DNA from: Forficula auricularia
Lineage: Eukaryota > Arthropoda > Insecta > Dermaptera > Forficulidae
NCBI GenBank assembly: GCA_024734495.1
Contig: JALMQS010000136.1
Coordinates: forward strand, 3,105,150-3,169,149
Length of the DNA: 64,000 nucleotides
Reading direction: 5' to 3'
The notes under the pieces are model-generated. The model saw nothing but the letters and a program-made list of their open reading frames with translations. It was not told where the DNA came from and made no database searches. Below are positions 10,992 to 22,140 of this stretch, in pieces. How positions within the stretch are numbered: the first letter of the stretch is position 1; the number at the start of each line of letters is the position of its first letter. Position numbers and translations under genes: made by a program.

Positions 10992-11900
10992 CAAGAGCCC
11001 ACGACCGCCAGACCTTCGTTATTTTATAAAAGCTGAAAGTTTTTCTGTGCATGTCCCCTATACAGGTAAGAACGACCAGCGACTATAGAGTTTGGGTTGT
11101 GGTTACTTTGGCAGGTAACAGGTAATAAAGGTGTATAAAATAGTACTTTAAATTCGTTAAAGTATAAAGCTCAATTTTTTTATATTTTCTTCGGGATAAC
11201 TTTAGAAATCTCGTCATCCATTGCCGGACACTTATGACAGTTGCTACCCCCGCCAGACACCCCTAAACTTTAATAAATTATAATTATACTTTCGTTATAA
11301 TATAAAAGATAAATTTTATATATGTTACTTGGCGACCTATAAAAAAATGTTACCTCAATAGGCGGACAGTTTTAATGGTTTTTACATAGATTTTTGACAT
11401 TTCGGTTATTATTGATAACCATTGGTGAAGACATGGAGGAATCGACTTAAAATCAAAAATAACCATCGATTCTTATCTAATACTAGAGGAATAACCTTAT
11501 TGCATTCCATTTTTGTTGTTTTGACTATTAATGACAACTTCTACTGAAAACGTGGAAGAATCGACTTAAAATCAAAAAGACTAAATTCTTTTATGGCAAA
11601 CCACTCAAGCTTGAGTTTCTTAAAGTTTAGGGGTGTCTGGCAGGGGGTAGCAACTGTCATAAGTGTCCGGCAATGGATGACGAGATTTCTAAAGTTATCC
11701 CGAAGAAAATATAAAAATTGAGCTTTATACTTTAACGAATTTAAAGTACTATTTTATACACCTTTATTACCTGTTACCTGCCAAAGTAACCACAACCCAA
11801 ACTCTATAGTCGCTGGTCGTTCCCACCTGTATAGGGGACATGCACAGAAAAACTTTCAGCCTTTATAAAATAACGAAGGTCTGGCAGTCGTGGGCTCTTG
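10992..11900. mobile_element. Long-inverted-repeat element, copy 1 (909 bp)
   Basis: Starts CAAGAGCCCACGAC and ends with the reverse complement. The arms are about 290 bp and nearly identical. The interior holds about two monomers of a roughly 120-bp tandem repeat ('gaatcgacttaaaatcaaaa' with 'ataaccattggtgaagac'), the same repeat that sits beside a Tc1 fragment at 37.7-38.1 kb. No coding. It interrupts a Penelope RT frame at the same site as the copy at 16,806, so it was inserted before the segment was duplicated. Confidence 0.85.
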
Positions 11901-12244
11901 GGCTATAGTGGTTTTAGAAATTCTAAAAAGCATTTCTTTAAACTGATTTCTTACCAAATATTTTTGATAACTCAAGTTACCTTATCTGGTAGATTACATG
12001 GAATTATTGGATTAAATTTATAAGATCAGGTTCCACATCTCATTTAGATTGTAACCATCGTCCCTGTTTAAATTATTAGGATGTTTTTTGATTTTGATTT
12101 TTTCTTTTATTTTTCTTTTCCAGTAATTGTCTTCAGTATGTAACGTTTGGGCTTCATCCAGGTCAATCTTGTGTCCTATTTAAACTTTAATCAAATTAAT
12201 CACAAAAATAAAAGCTTCAACAGCTTCATTACTAATAAACAATT
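11901..12244. other. Gene-free stretch
   Basis: AT-rich DNA with no recognised repeat or gene. Confidence 0.4.
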
Positions 12245-12410
12245 CTAGGTAGGTTTCACAAAAATAAAAGACAAGATGTTTATTAGCATGACTCTCTATA
12301 TTTATATTTCGGGGTACGAGCCCATCTTCAGGGGTTCAAAAAGAAAACTGATTACAAGTAGTACAAAAGAGTCTTTTATTTTTGTGAAACCTATCTAGAA
12401 TTTTCATATT
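12245..12410 (-). mobile_element. Inverted-arm element with hammerhead-like core
   Basis: The arms are near-perfect inverted repeats of about 30 bp (from 'attctaggtaggtttcacaa' at 12,242 to its complement ending near 12,403). On the minus strand the core reads CTGAAGA (12,331-12,325), a hairpin TGGGctcgtaCCCC, then GAAA (12,310-12,307). This is the hammerhead order of conserved boxes, with A instead of U in CUGANGA and a weak stem I. Same architecture as at 34.7, 43.9 and 56.4 kb. Confidence 0.55.
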
Positions 12411-12483
12411 TTTAAATTATTTTACATTTTCATTACTTTATCAAAATACGTTTCATCAAGAAGCTACACCATTCTCCCTTTAA

Positions 12484-13197
12484 ATAAGCTGACGTGTTCT
12501 GATGTGGCCATCCACTTGACTTTACCATAAAACCTGGTCCATCACTTATATTTAATATTTAATAAAATTATTTATAATCATGTAGGGGAGAGGGGTTAGT
12601 TTTTCTATTTTAGACTCCTGGGGGTCCACTGATTATGTATACAAAATTTGGTTGAGTTTGGTACAAGAGCCTATATTTTCATTTTTTGACCCCCCCCCCA
12701 ACCATTTTGGCGGTTAGTTTTTGCATTTTTAGACTTCTGGGCTCCCACTGATTATGTGTACAAAATTTGGTTGAGTTTTCTCAAAAGGCTTAGATTTTTA
12801 ATTTTTAACCCCCCTCTCCCCCACCTTAATTTGGGGTTGATATGCTCCAAAATCTAATCAGCTCTTAAGCTCAATGGACTAAAACTACGTGTGAAATTTG
12901 GTTTTGATATTCGCACTAGTTTTTGAGCTAGATCGTCCACAAAAATTTGGTAACGCACAGACAACCAGACAGACTTACAGACATTTTGACAAAACAATTA
13001 TTATCTCGAAAAATATAATTTTTTCGATGTTCACTTATTGGAGCTTTTTTGTAGAGCGAAACGCCATGGTTTCGCTCAATTTTTCTAATCAAAATAGTTT
13101 TAAGTAGTTTTTGAGATATTTCGAAAAAAAGAAGGAAAAAAAACACTTTCTCATGCACGATTACAATACTTGACTATACCCTGTATGGTAAAGTAAA
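12484..13197 (+). repeat. G-family repeat, copy 4 (two monomers)
   Basis: Begins 'aataagctgacgtgttctg' and ends 'ccctgtatggtaaagtaaaa'. It has only two tandem monomers. The open frames at 12,898-13,158 on both strands are repeat text. Confidence 0.87.
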
Positions 13198-13460
13198 AAA
13201 TACTAATGTATTTGTTTATTTGCATCAAGACGAGGATATTTATTTCTACTTATGACCAGTTGTTGATAGATTTTTTTCTTCATGGGTCGCGGCCAAATTT
13301 TACAGAAAATATGGGGTCTGACATAAAAAAGTTTGAGGACCACTGGGCTAAGATACTAAGAAATAATAATTTGGAACCTCGTCAAAAAGCAATCCTGGAC
13401 TATGGCTTGTCCTCCGAGGTGAAACGAATACCGTAAAAATTATTTACTCAAAGATATTCT

Positions 13461-14927
13461 AGCTTTATTCGTTTTGGAATTGGCGTGTGTGCCTTAAGTT
13501 GAGTCAAGTGCTCCATCTGGTGTCACTTTATTCAGCTGAGGCACTTCAGGTGTGCCCCAGGTTGGAGCACTCTAAAAAGAATGCATTTAGAGCACATGGC
13601 TATATTCGAATAACGAAATTAAAAAAAAAATATTATTTTTATTATAGTTGAATAATTAAGAGTGGTAGGTATACATATATAATAAGTTATTTATTTATAT
13701 AATTTATTTATTTAATAATTATTTTAAATAAATAATATATTTACAAATAAATAATGGATACTTTTATGGAAAAATAATTTTCCATTCTAAAATTACTTCT
13801 CGAAAGTGATTCTGATTGTGAATCTTCATCAAGCTCAGATGATGATCCTGAAATTATTGAAAAAATGCTATTAACTATAGCAAGAAAAGAAAAAATGCTA
13901 TAAATCACTATAGTGAGTTTACTGTCATTGATTACAGCGATGAAGAATTCAAAAGGCATTTTCGTGTGTCGAAAAACCTGATGGATAGTTTGGCAAATCG
14001 CTTCTCAACAAGTAATTTTTTATTAATTTGAGGTGTATTTTATTTATAAAGAATAAATTCAGTGGTGCCTCTACGATGCTTGGAAATATAACTTGTTGTT
14101 TTTTTTTGGCTTTTCGGCCCTTCTATGTCTGTCCAAATTTAATTCAAGTAGAAGACACTGTTTAATTATTCCCTTTATTATTATTATTATCACTATTATT
14201 ATATAAATAAAAATCTTTTATAAAAATCAATCTCCAAACACATTTTTATAAGACGTATGAATATTGTTTTTTATAAAAGATTTGCATTTATTTATATATC
14301 AAAACTTATAATATAATTATAATAGAATATGTTTTTTTTTATTATTATTAAAGGAGACAATAAAAAATGTTGTCACCCCGGGGGGGGGGGATAGAGACTT
14401 ATTTAATAAAAAATAATTAGTATCGTAAATTGGCTAATGGCTAGAAAGGTCGAAAAGCCAAAAAAAATGTGTCTTCTTCTGGAAAAATAAATTTTGCCCT
14501 TAAAACTGTAGTCTCTTTATAAATAAATTAAAAATGTATTTAATTTTATTTATTTTCTTTCATTATAACCTACTTATTAAAAATTTATTTTTCCAGCAGA
14601 AGAAACTAATATTGTCTCCTGGTTCCTGGTCATTCATTATTCTAAATTAAATAACAATAATATATTCAAGTTTAAAACAGAGTATATAAAAAATCGGTGT
14701 TTTGAAATTCAAAATGGTGCGAAGCTTTACTAAGGGCGCCCCAAAGTGACCATGCTCAATGAGCATGTGCACTTGGTGCACGCCACAAGAAGGCCCAGTA
14801 GTGCCACAACTATCCCAAAACGAATAGGGCTGGGGCACACCAAGTCGGTTGGTAATCCTAAACGAATATGGTTTAGTGACTTGAGGCTAACATAAGGGCG
14901 CCCAAAGCACTCAAAACGAATAAAGCT
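13461..14927 (+). mobile_element. PIF/Harbinger transposon remnant
   Basis: The ends are a 16-bp inverted repeat (AGCTTTATTCGTTTTG at 13,461; complement ending at 14,927) beside a TAA-like trinucleotide, roughly what Harbinger elements show. The inside holds the start of a Harbinger-type transposase (13,754-14,018). A secondary inverted repeat with arms near 14,110-14,150 and 14,440-14,480 ('ttggcttttcg') replaces the rest of the gene, so this is a deleted or recombined copy. Confidence 0.6.
13754..14018 (+). pseudogene. Harbinger transposase, N-terminal fragment
   Basis: The frame starts at the ATG at 13,754 (stop at codon 8). It then reads a Ser/Asp-rich stretch (SDCESSSSSDDDPEII), shifts frame near 13,900, and continues NHYSEFTVIDYSDEEF / KRHFRVSKNLMDSLANRF. 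This is the conserved lead-in of HARBI1-like nucleases ('...Y.D.eFk.hFR.s...') that precedes the DDE nuclease fold. The catalytic part is absent. Two disabling changes in under 90 codons make it a pseudogene. Confidence 0.65.
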
Positions 14928-14989
14928 AATATAACAGTTCATGTTGTCGATAGACATTTTTTTTAAATTTCTAAGAAAATCACGAAGGT

Positions 14990-15619
14990 GTCATCTATTA
15001 GATCCGCGATGGGGTGTATTATTTTTAATTATTATGTCAAAAGGGTTGTTTTGTACCCGATCGGGAATCGAACCTGAGCCACAAAGCAATCCGGGCCAAT
15101 GGCGAAACGAAATCTGACATATTGAATGAACAATTTATATTTGAGTTTATATTAATTCCTTATAAGGGCGGAAATAAGTTTTCACTTTAGATATTTAGCT
15201 GTTAAAGCTTGTATTTTTGTGATTAAATTTTTAAGGGTAGAAATTTGATTTAAATCACACATAATTAATTATAATTATATTTGATTTAATCACACATAAT
15301 TAATTATAATTATTTATTGAACACGAACAAATAATACAATATTACTCGGCTTATTCTGCGATCGTTCGGAGCGGGTGATTATATCCTCTCATATACCATA
15401 TACTCAAGAACGATCGCAGAATAAGTTAGTTCTGGATCAATAAATATTTAATTATGTGTGATTTATAGACAATTTCTACTGTTAAAGTTTTCACTTTTTT
15501 GTGCGGGTGAGCAATACTTTCATTAGAATCTAATCGAGTAAAATTATTAAAAAGGACGTGGATAAATTGATCTTTCTTCCTTTAGAACTAAGGCATCCCA
15601 TGGAAGCCAAATACAAGCC
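14990..15619 (-). repeat. Q-family repeat with tRNA-like core, copy A
   Basis: 15,010-15,619 is repeated in inverted orientation at 50,138-51,010, which carries a later insertion. The left part has the same arm as the elements at 50.7-54.4 kb ('tgtcatctattagatcc', 'tatttttaattattatgtc'). On the minus strand there is a perfect Pol III B box (GGTTCGATTCC, 15,074-15,064) preceded by a degenerate A box. The right part contains a nested palindrome: arms 'cttattctgcgatcgttc' (about 15,350) and complement (15,408-15,425), inside AAATCACACATAATTAA arms. Confidence 0.75.
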
Positions 15620-15999
15620 CATACCTGTTTCAGTGCGAAATACAAGATCAGACGTATTTCACGATATTTCATTTCATATTTATTTATTATTCATTATTCA
15701 TATTATTTATTCATTTCTTATTCCTATTATTCTATGAACGGTCTTTTGACTCTATATAAGAAAATATTCAATCGCGTGAATTCAATAATAGACGAAGCCT
15801 GCCTACTGGGCTTTCCAAGTAAAAAAAAATCGAAATGTTATATCAAAAGCTTTTAATTAATGGACTTAAATATGACAAAGAAATTAATAAACTGCACTTT
15901 TGGGTTAAAATTTAATTTTCTAGTCTAAGCGGTTTGTAGTAAAAAAGCTCTATAAACAATATGTGGGGTAAGTGTACCGAATTTTGAAAATGTTTTCAT
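15620..15999. other. Gene-free stretch
   Basis: AT-rich with short TATTTATT-type direct repeats at 15,670-15,735. No gene. Confidence 0.4.
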
Positions 16000-16805
16000 T
16001 TTTTTTTCCTGGAATTTAGACTGAAATTTACTTCTCTCTGGGAGTACCTAGTGAATATTAAAAACTTTAATATAATGGATAATTCAAAGTTAATCTGAGC
16101 ATGGGGTCTATAGGATGAAATGTCATTTGTCAGGGAGGAAGATATAGATCTGGGGAACCCCGGCTAAGTTTATTGATGGCGAATCGATCGCAATGGAGTT
16201 CAACTCCAGTGGCTTGCAGACTTCGTGGGGGAGAAACCCAGGCTTGGAAATACCTTCGGAATTTAATTGACGTCTTAATTGATTTCTTTACAGTCTCATC
16301 CAATCCAACAATACAAACGAGACAAAGCACTTAATTTATTAAGAGAACAGCAAGACACTTTTTAGAAATTGATTGCTTTAGTATGGAATCCGGAGGAGAG
16401 GGAGAAGTTAAATACAATTTGGATAAAAAAGTAAAAATTTGACAAAGTTTGGTTCGTTTCTCACAAATTTTAGAGATTTGTTTATTCTTTTTTCAAAGAA
16501 CCAAGTCCTTTTAATTTAATTGCAAAATTTTGTTCATCCGAAAGTAGCAGAGTTGTTGATTCATCGAGAGAAATCAATGAGGTTGTCCTCTGTTTGATGA
16601 AAATGTAAATAAAGATATATATAACTTTGATACAATTTTGATGGCTGTATATGTATATAATTAAGTAATGTCCCTCATAATCAAATGGATATGATATTGG
16701 GGAAATGCAATGCTTTCCATCCAGGTTTGAGTTTTACGTATGAAATAGAAATTAATGGCCAAATATCGTTCCTTGATCTTTTGATAATCACAAATCCTAG
16801 TAGAT
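16000..16805 (+). repeat. Duplicated segment, copy 2 (includes PLE 5' part)
   Basis: Co-linear with 10,140-10,990 but differing by many 1-4-nt indels. The short repeat at 16,535-16,605 and the PLE frame from 16,698 follow. Confidence 0.75.
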
Positions 16806-17716
16806 CAAGAGCCCACGACTGCCAGACCTTCGTTATTTTATAAAAGCTGAAAGTTTTTCTGTGCATGTCCCCTATACAGGTAAGAACGACCAGCGACTAT
16901 AGAGTTTGGGTTGTGGTCACTTTGGCAGGTAACAGGTAATAAAGGTGTATAAAATAGTACTTTAAATTCGTTAAAGTATAAAGCTCAATTTTTTTATATT
17001 TTCTTCGGGATAACTTTAGAAATCTCGTCATCCATTGCCGGACACTTATGACAGTTGCTACCCCCTGCCAGACACCCCTAAACTTTAATAAATTATAATT
17101 ATACTTTCGTTATAATATAAAAGATAAATTTTATATATGTTACTTGGTGACCTATAAAAAAATGTTACCTCAATAGGCGGACAGTTTTAATGGTTTTTAC
17201 ATAGATTTTTGACATTTCGGTTATTATTGATAACCATTGGTGAAGACATGGAGGAATCGACTTAAAATCAAAAATAACCATCGATTCTTATCTAATACTA
17301 GAGGAATAACCTTATTGCATTCCATTTTTGTTGTTTTGACTATTAATGACAACTTCTACTGAAAACGTGGAAGAATCGACTTAAAATCAAAAAGACTAAA
17401 TTCTTTTATGGCAAACCACTCAAGCTTGAGTTTCTTAAAGTTTAGGGGTGTCTGGCAGGGGCAGCAACTGTCATAAGTGTCCGGCAATGGATGACGAGAT
17501 TTCTAAAGTTATCCCGAAGAAAATATAAAAAAATTGAGCTTTATACTTTAACGAATTTAAAGTACTATTTTATAAACCTTTATTACCTGTTACCTGCCAA
17601 AGCAACCACAGCCCAAACTCTATAGTCGCTGGTCGTTCTTACCTGTATAGGGGACATGCACAGAAAAACTTTCAGCTTTTATAAAATAACGAAGGTCTGG
17701 CAGTCGTGGGCTCTTG
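16806..17716. mobile_element. Long-inverted-repeat element, copy 2 (911 bp)
   Basis: Almost identical to 10,992-11,900, including both arms and the internal tandem monomers. It lies between PLE codons for ...FLDLLIIT and SFDLYVKPS. The near-identity contrasts with the heavy indel divergence of the flanking 800 bp. Confidence 0.87.
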
Positions 17717-17862
17717 GGCTATAGTGGTTCTCTATCATTTGACCTGTATGTGAAGCCATCTAACAGTGGACGTTTCATCAATTACTTCACGCAATCTCCC
17801 TTTACATATAAAATAAACACCTTATATTATTTTTTGAGAAGGATTTATTCGCTTTGTGATGA

Positions 17863-18535
17863 TGTCCTAGTATGTACAAAAAAAGAACAAACGAGACAGG
17901 AATGCATCAAAATTAACCAAGAAAACCTAGAAGGAGTTAAGGAATTCCGCTACCTAGGAAGTAAAAATAACATGGGATGGGAGGAGCGAAAACGAAATTA
18001 AATCAAGAATTGCCCAAGCAAAAATGGGGTTTAATTCGAAACAAAAACTACTATGCTCCTCCTCAATCAGCTTAGAAAACAGGAAGCTGCTATTGAAGAC
18101 ATATGTATGGAGCATAGCCATGTACGGGTGTGAAACCTGGACAATTAGAGAAGCGGGGAGAAAGAGCTTAGAGGCTTTCGAAATGTGGTGCTACAGAAGA
18201 ATGATGAATATCAAATGGATGGATAAAATTACAAATGAAGAAGTTCTTGGAAGAATCGGAGAAAGAAGAACCCTGTGGAAGAGTCTGAAGAAGAGAAGAG
18301 GTCAGATGATGGGGCACACACTGAGACATGGAGGACTGCTTAGGGATATCTTGGAGGAGGTGGGAAAGAAAAGGGGAAGGGGAAGACCCAGATTAGAATA
18401 TTTCAACCAAATAATTGGGGATATGGGATGCCAGACATTTAGAGAGGTCAAACAGCTGGCGGGGGACAGAGTCGAGTGGAGACGGACGGTTGCATCAAGC
18501 CAGTCTTAGGACTGTATACTCAATGATGATGATGA
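17863..18535 (+). pseudogene. RTE-type LINE, 5'-truncated insertion
   Basis: 673 bp flanked by an 8-bp duplication TGTGATGA (17,855-17,862 and 18,536-18,543). The protein is the C-terminal part of an RTE-type reverse transcriptase: DVLVCTKKEQTRQEC, KEFRYLGSK, then after a frameshift near 17,970 the hallmark YGCETWT, FEMWCYRRM, NEEVL, KRGRGRPRL and DRVEWR. The tail is a short (ATG)n repeat. The endonuclease and RT palm are missing through 5' truncation, as is usual for LINE insertions. It sits inside the PLE frame. Confidence 0.85.
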
Positions 18536-18726
18536 TGTGATGAGGTCCACGTTGCGAGGAATGTTGATGATTTTAGGATGATGGCTTTCTCGAACTCTTA
18601 TCCATTGCGGGTCATTAATTCTGTAATTAAAAATTTTCGTCAAAGAAGGGAGAAGCAGCTTATTGCTCCTACCCCATCTGTACCCCTCTCAGAGATGGAC
18701 CATTTTCCTCTCTCACCTATATGCCA

Positions 18727-19194
18727 GGGTTGGCCGAAAAAATTCAAAAAATATTTAAGAACTATAATGTACGCACGGCCTTGTCATCAACTGGTAATAT
18801 GTCCTTTTTATTTAATAATAAGGATGTAGTTCCACCCCACGAACAGCATAATGTGATATACTTAATTAAGTGCCGCGATTGCCCGCAACCTACAACTGTT
18901 TATGTGGGTCAAACATCTCGCATTTTTTCTTTGCGAAAAAGAGAACATGAATTAAGTATAATAAATAAAAAAGCTTCGACAGCCCTGAGTTCTTATTATA
19001 TTGAGACGACACATGGATTTGAGTTTGATGATGCTGTCATCTTGATGAGATTAGATAACAATTAAAAGCGTCTGTTAGCCGAAAAATGTTTTATTAAGAC
19101 ATATGGGCAAAGGGCTCTTAATTTTCAAACACATTGTATTGGGCTTAGCAATGCCTACTTGTCAATATTGACAAATACTGATGCCCAAGTATAG
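18727..19194 (+). pseudogene. PLE GIY-YIG endonuclease domain
   Basis: The frame reads PGLAEKIQKIFKNYNVRTAL, KDVVPPHEQHNVIYLIKCRDC, then VYVGQTSR and KREHELSI. The GIY half is VIYLIKC and the YIG half VYVGQT, followed by the conserved Arg and the RE-H segment. A stop near 19,063 is followed in frame by KRLLAEKCFIKTYGQRALNF, the usual PLE C-terminus, so the stop is a late mutation. In intact elements this domain nicks target DNA for reverse transcription. Confidence 0.8.
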
Positions 19195-19905
19195 TAAACA
19201 TTGAGAAAGACGGATAGAATTGTAAACATTTTATATATTGTCATTTTAAATTCAAATTTGATATTCTTAATGATTAATTATTTGGAGAAATCCTTTTAAT
19301 TGAGAGATGTTTGTGAGGGGTCAGTGATCCTAATTAGATCAATGTCCTCATAATGTTATTATTAATTGAATGAAAAGAAAAAAAATGCTTTATTTGTACT
19401 TGAGACGTTGCGCATATCTAGTGAGAGCACATTACTTAATTATAAGAAAAGATATATATATAACGTTTAGGGAAAGGGGTTTTGGTTTATAGTGAAACAA
19501 ATTAAACACAGGAATTATTTGACGGATTATAGTGGTGTTTCACAAAGAGGAAATAAAATTTAAAAAAAAAATTCCTGTGAAGATATATATTTATATGTAA
19601 TTCGTATATTTGGTACTCAGTAGACAGAAGTGAGAATCAAATGCGAATTGCATTCATTCTATACTTGGTAACCTTAGCCTACATGTGTTCATGAATACCG
19701 ATATATATATATATATATATTATAAAATAATAGAGATAACAAAGGACATATATTCCATTCATTTATTACAGGTGAATAGCTAATGCTTGTAAATATTGTA
19801 TATATTATTTTTTTTTATTAAGGGAGTTTTTTATAGCTGTAGTAATTTATTTGTTTGGGTTTAAAATAAGAGACGTGCAGCTTCAATTTTTTCTTTTTAT
19901 TTATC
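19195..19905. other. Gene-free stretch with (AT)n and small inverted repeats
   Basis: Probably PLE 3' flank. Contains an inverted pair 'cacaggaattattt' / 'aaaattcctgtg' (19,507 and 19,568) and an AT tract at 19,700-19,722. No gene. Confidence 0.4.
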
Positions 19906-19917
19906 AATTTCCACTAA

Positions 19918-19952
19918 CGTTTCGGCCATTGTTTATGGCCATCTTCAGAGCG
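19918..19952 (-). ncRNA. Degenerate hammerhead-like motif
   Basis: Minus strand: CTGAAGA (19,948-19,942), hairpin TGGCCAT/ATGGCC, then GAAAC (19,923-19,919). The next bases read GTTAGTGG, which would place G at the cleavage position, so it is probably inactive. Confidence 0.35.
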
Positions 19953-20073
19953 GGAATTAGTCAATATTTATATAAAAAAAAATTTTGATACACTTGTCAT
20001 TAGTTAAAATTATATACAAGAAATATAAATAGGATATATACAAAACTTTTTACAGGGTGTTCGCCAGAAGGCC

Positions 20074-20157
20074 GAAAGATATAATGTTCTCAATTGTCTT
20101 TTTTCCTTCAAGACGAAATGAAGGAAAAAAGACAATTGAGACCATTATATCTTTCCC
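20074..20157. repeat. Large near-perfect hairpin
   Basis: A 22-bp perfect arm (20,089-20,110 against 20,119-20,140) with an 8-nt loop, extended by about 13 more pairs with two mismatches (20,074-20,088 against 20,141-20,155). The 83-codon open frame here (20,094-20,345) is Lys-rich, ends in a poly(A) tract, and is not a credible gene. Confidence 0.85.
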
Positions 20158-20739
20158 CAAAAGAGACAAAAAAAGAACTAATAAACCTATCAAAAAGCTT
20201 CAAATTCGCAAGACAGCTTTTTGTTAATCACCAGACTTCAAAGAGACCAAAAAAAAAAAAAAAAAAAAATAGTTTTGTTATAAAACTTATATATTTTCGG
20301 TTTATGACAAAAAAATTTTTGTTCCAAAACCCAATTCAATACTAGCTCGTCCGGTTGGCAACAGGATTCGGTACGAGTAATTACAAACTTTTATTGTATT
20401 TACTCGCCTTCTTTCCAAAAGTGAATTTATTTTTCTTGATATGAGAATTTATGCCCGAATTAAATTTATTGTTTAGTTAAAGTTAATGGCAGACAGACAG
20501 ATAGACAGGCAGTCGCAGCAGACCCCGGCAAACACTCCTCTCTATCACAAAGGCAAACAAAAAAACGACCTAAACACATGCAGGGAATATCTTGTTTGCT
20601 CTCCGTCTCTCTTCATTTGCCAAATTTAGCACTCCAGAGGAGAGTTACCAATTCCTACACGATGAGATTATATAGATTCCAAAAACTAATGGACTCGGAT
20701 GCTTGCAACTTGACAAACGCATTGGCAGCCAATCAATCG

Positions 20740-20960
20740 TTCTATATTAACGAGCTTTTCGTGCCCTCGAAGCTCGGCCTTCCGGGCTGGTGCCCTGGCG
20801 GGAGGCGTCTCGGTCCAAAAATTTTATTCCTCTTAAAAAACCACACTCCAAATGTATACCTGTAAACTCCCGAAAATACATAGTCTCTTAAAAGTTTCGC
20901 CTCATTTTTGTCCTGACACAGCTATAGAAATGAGGCTCTAGATATGAATCTGGAAGTATT
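20740..20960 (+). repeat. J-family repeat, copy 2
   Basis: Reverse complement of 4,079-4,290, with the GC-rich block 'ggccttccgggctggtgccc' and the end 'gaggctctagatatgaatctgg'. The 95-codon open frame 20,578-20,865 overlaps it and is spurious. Confidence 0.8.
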
Positions 20961-21964
20961 TTTTTTTTCTATAATCTAAAGCATTGTAATATTTTTTGAG
21001 TGGAAATATGTAGATTTATTTAAATAAGTGGGATCATGTGAGGAGGAGAATTATATTATATCATTTTTTTTAAATTTGTGATCGATTATCGATATAAGGC
21101 TCCTAATATTTACTTAAAAGAGATCAGGTGCTGTTTGTATGACAGGTTGCTCCATCAAGTATTGCCATGAGAAACTCGGGCATGCGTGTCTTAAGTAGTT
21201 CAATTTTGTAAAAATCAAAAAAATAAGAATAACAAAATTTAGATTTTTAAAAAATTATAAAAAAGTGGCAAATTATTAAAAAATAAACAAATAATATATA
21301 AAATATAAATCAAATAAGATGTGATTAATTTCTTCTTCTGTGCGCAAAGAAAAGCAAATTGAATATTTAATTTTTGAGTGGTGTGGGGGAGAGGAGGAAT
21401 AATTATCAATATATTTAATGTTTCTTAATATAAAATCAATTGGAGACTTTCATTTCAAAATTCGAGTCCAAATTACAATTATATTTCAAATTTGCAAATA
21501 TACCGCAAAAATACCGACGGCATCAGCGCTCCCTGTCGGCAGCATTACGTCAAAGTTGCTACAAATTAATCTGGCCTATTCTATATATAATAGTGGGACA
21601 AACTAAATGCCATTTCTAACGTCATAGCAAACCAGTTTTTAAAATAAAATTGTTTTTATAGTATATTTCGCTTGATAGAAACGCTCGACAAACTCAGCTC
21701 GCCGGGTAACTCAAGTGGCGAATTAAATGCAAAAAAACTGTTCTCAAAAGATTGTCATGAACACTAAAATGAAATTGTTTTCAGAATTTTGTTAAAGTGT
21801 TGTAAAAAAGTTATTTTTGCAATTACCAATTCATAAAGCGGAATAAATGAGCCTGTTCTCGGCTTGAATACTTCATTGATTTCATTTTATGAATCAGCTC
21901 TGATACTCTCAGAAAAACAAAATATTTTCAATTTCCTATTCTCCAAACAAACAAGTATCAAACA
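20961..21964. other. Gene-free stretch
   Basis: AT-rich. No gene and no repeat partner recognised, apart from 'ataccgacggcatcagcg' shared between 21,511 and 9,884. Confidence 0.45.
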
Positions 21965-21965
21965 T

Positions 21966-22140
21966 ATAATAATAAAACTTGAACAAGATGCGAGGTAGGT
22001 TTCACAAAAAAGAAATAAAACAAAATTGAGTTTTGAATTCGATATATTTCGGGGGTGAGCCCATCATCAGGAGTCAAAGTAAACTCTCTTGCTCAAGTTT
22101 TATTATTATATTAAAATGTTTCACCTAGAACCAACACCTA
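21966..22140 (-). mobile_element. Inverted-arm element with hammerhead-like core
   Basis: Arms: 'aataataaaacttgaacaag' at 21,968 and its complement at about 22,090-22,114. Minus-strand core: CTGATGA (22,070-22,064, exact consensus), hairpin TGGGctcaCCCCC, GAA (22,050-22,048), a minimal AU stem III ATATAT, C41 as cleavage residue, then GAA pairing partly with the TC before CTGATGA. The flanking 'ggtgttggttctaggtgaaa' (minus strand) is shared with the elements at 34.7 and 43.85 kb. Confidence 0.6.

Larger units (their letters stand above)
16698..19194 (+). pseudogene. Penelope-like element (RT and GIY-YIG), interrupted twice
   Basis: PLEs encode a reverse transcriptase followed by a GIY-YIG endonuclease. 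The frame is visible in four pieces. 16,698-16,805 (LSFTYEIEINGQISFLDLLI) is followed by the inverted-repeat element 16,806-17,716. 17,720-17,862 reads SFDLYVKPSNSGRFINY and ends ...RRIYSLCD. The RTE insertion 17,863-18,535 comes next. 18,537-18,735 resumes DEVHV...SNSYPLRVINSVIKNF, and after a frameshift near 18,730 the GIY-YIG domain runs to 19,194. Removing the RTE and one TSD copy restores the PLE codons exactly. A stop in the last 40 codons and the frameshift show it is dead. Confidence 0.85.

Noticed and set aside
19918..19952. Active hammerhead ribozyme
   Set aside because: Boxes are in the right order, but the cleavage position would be G. Kept only as a degenerate motif.
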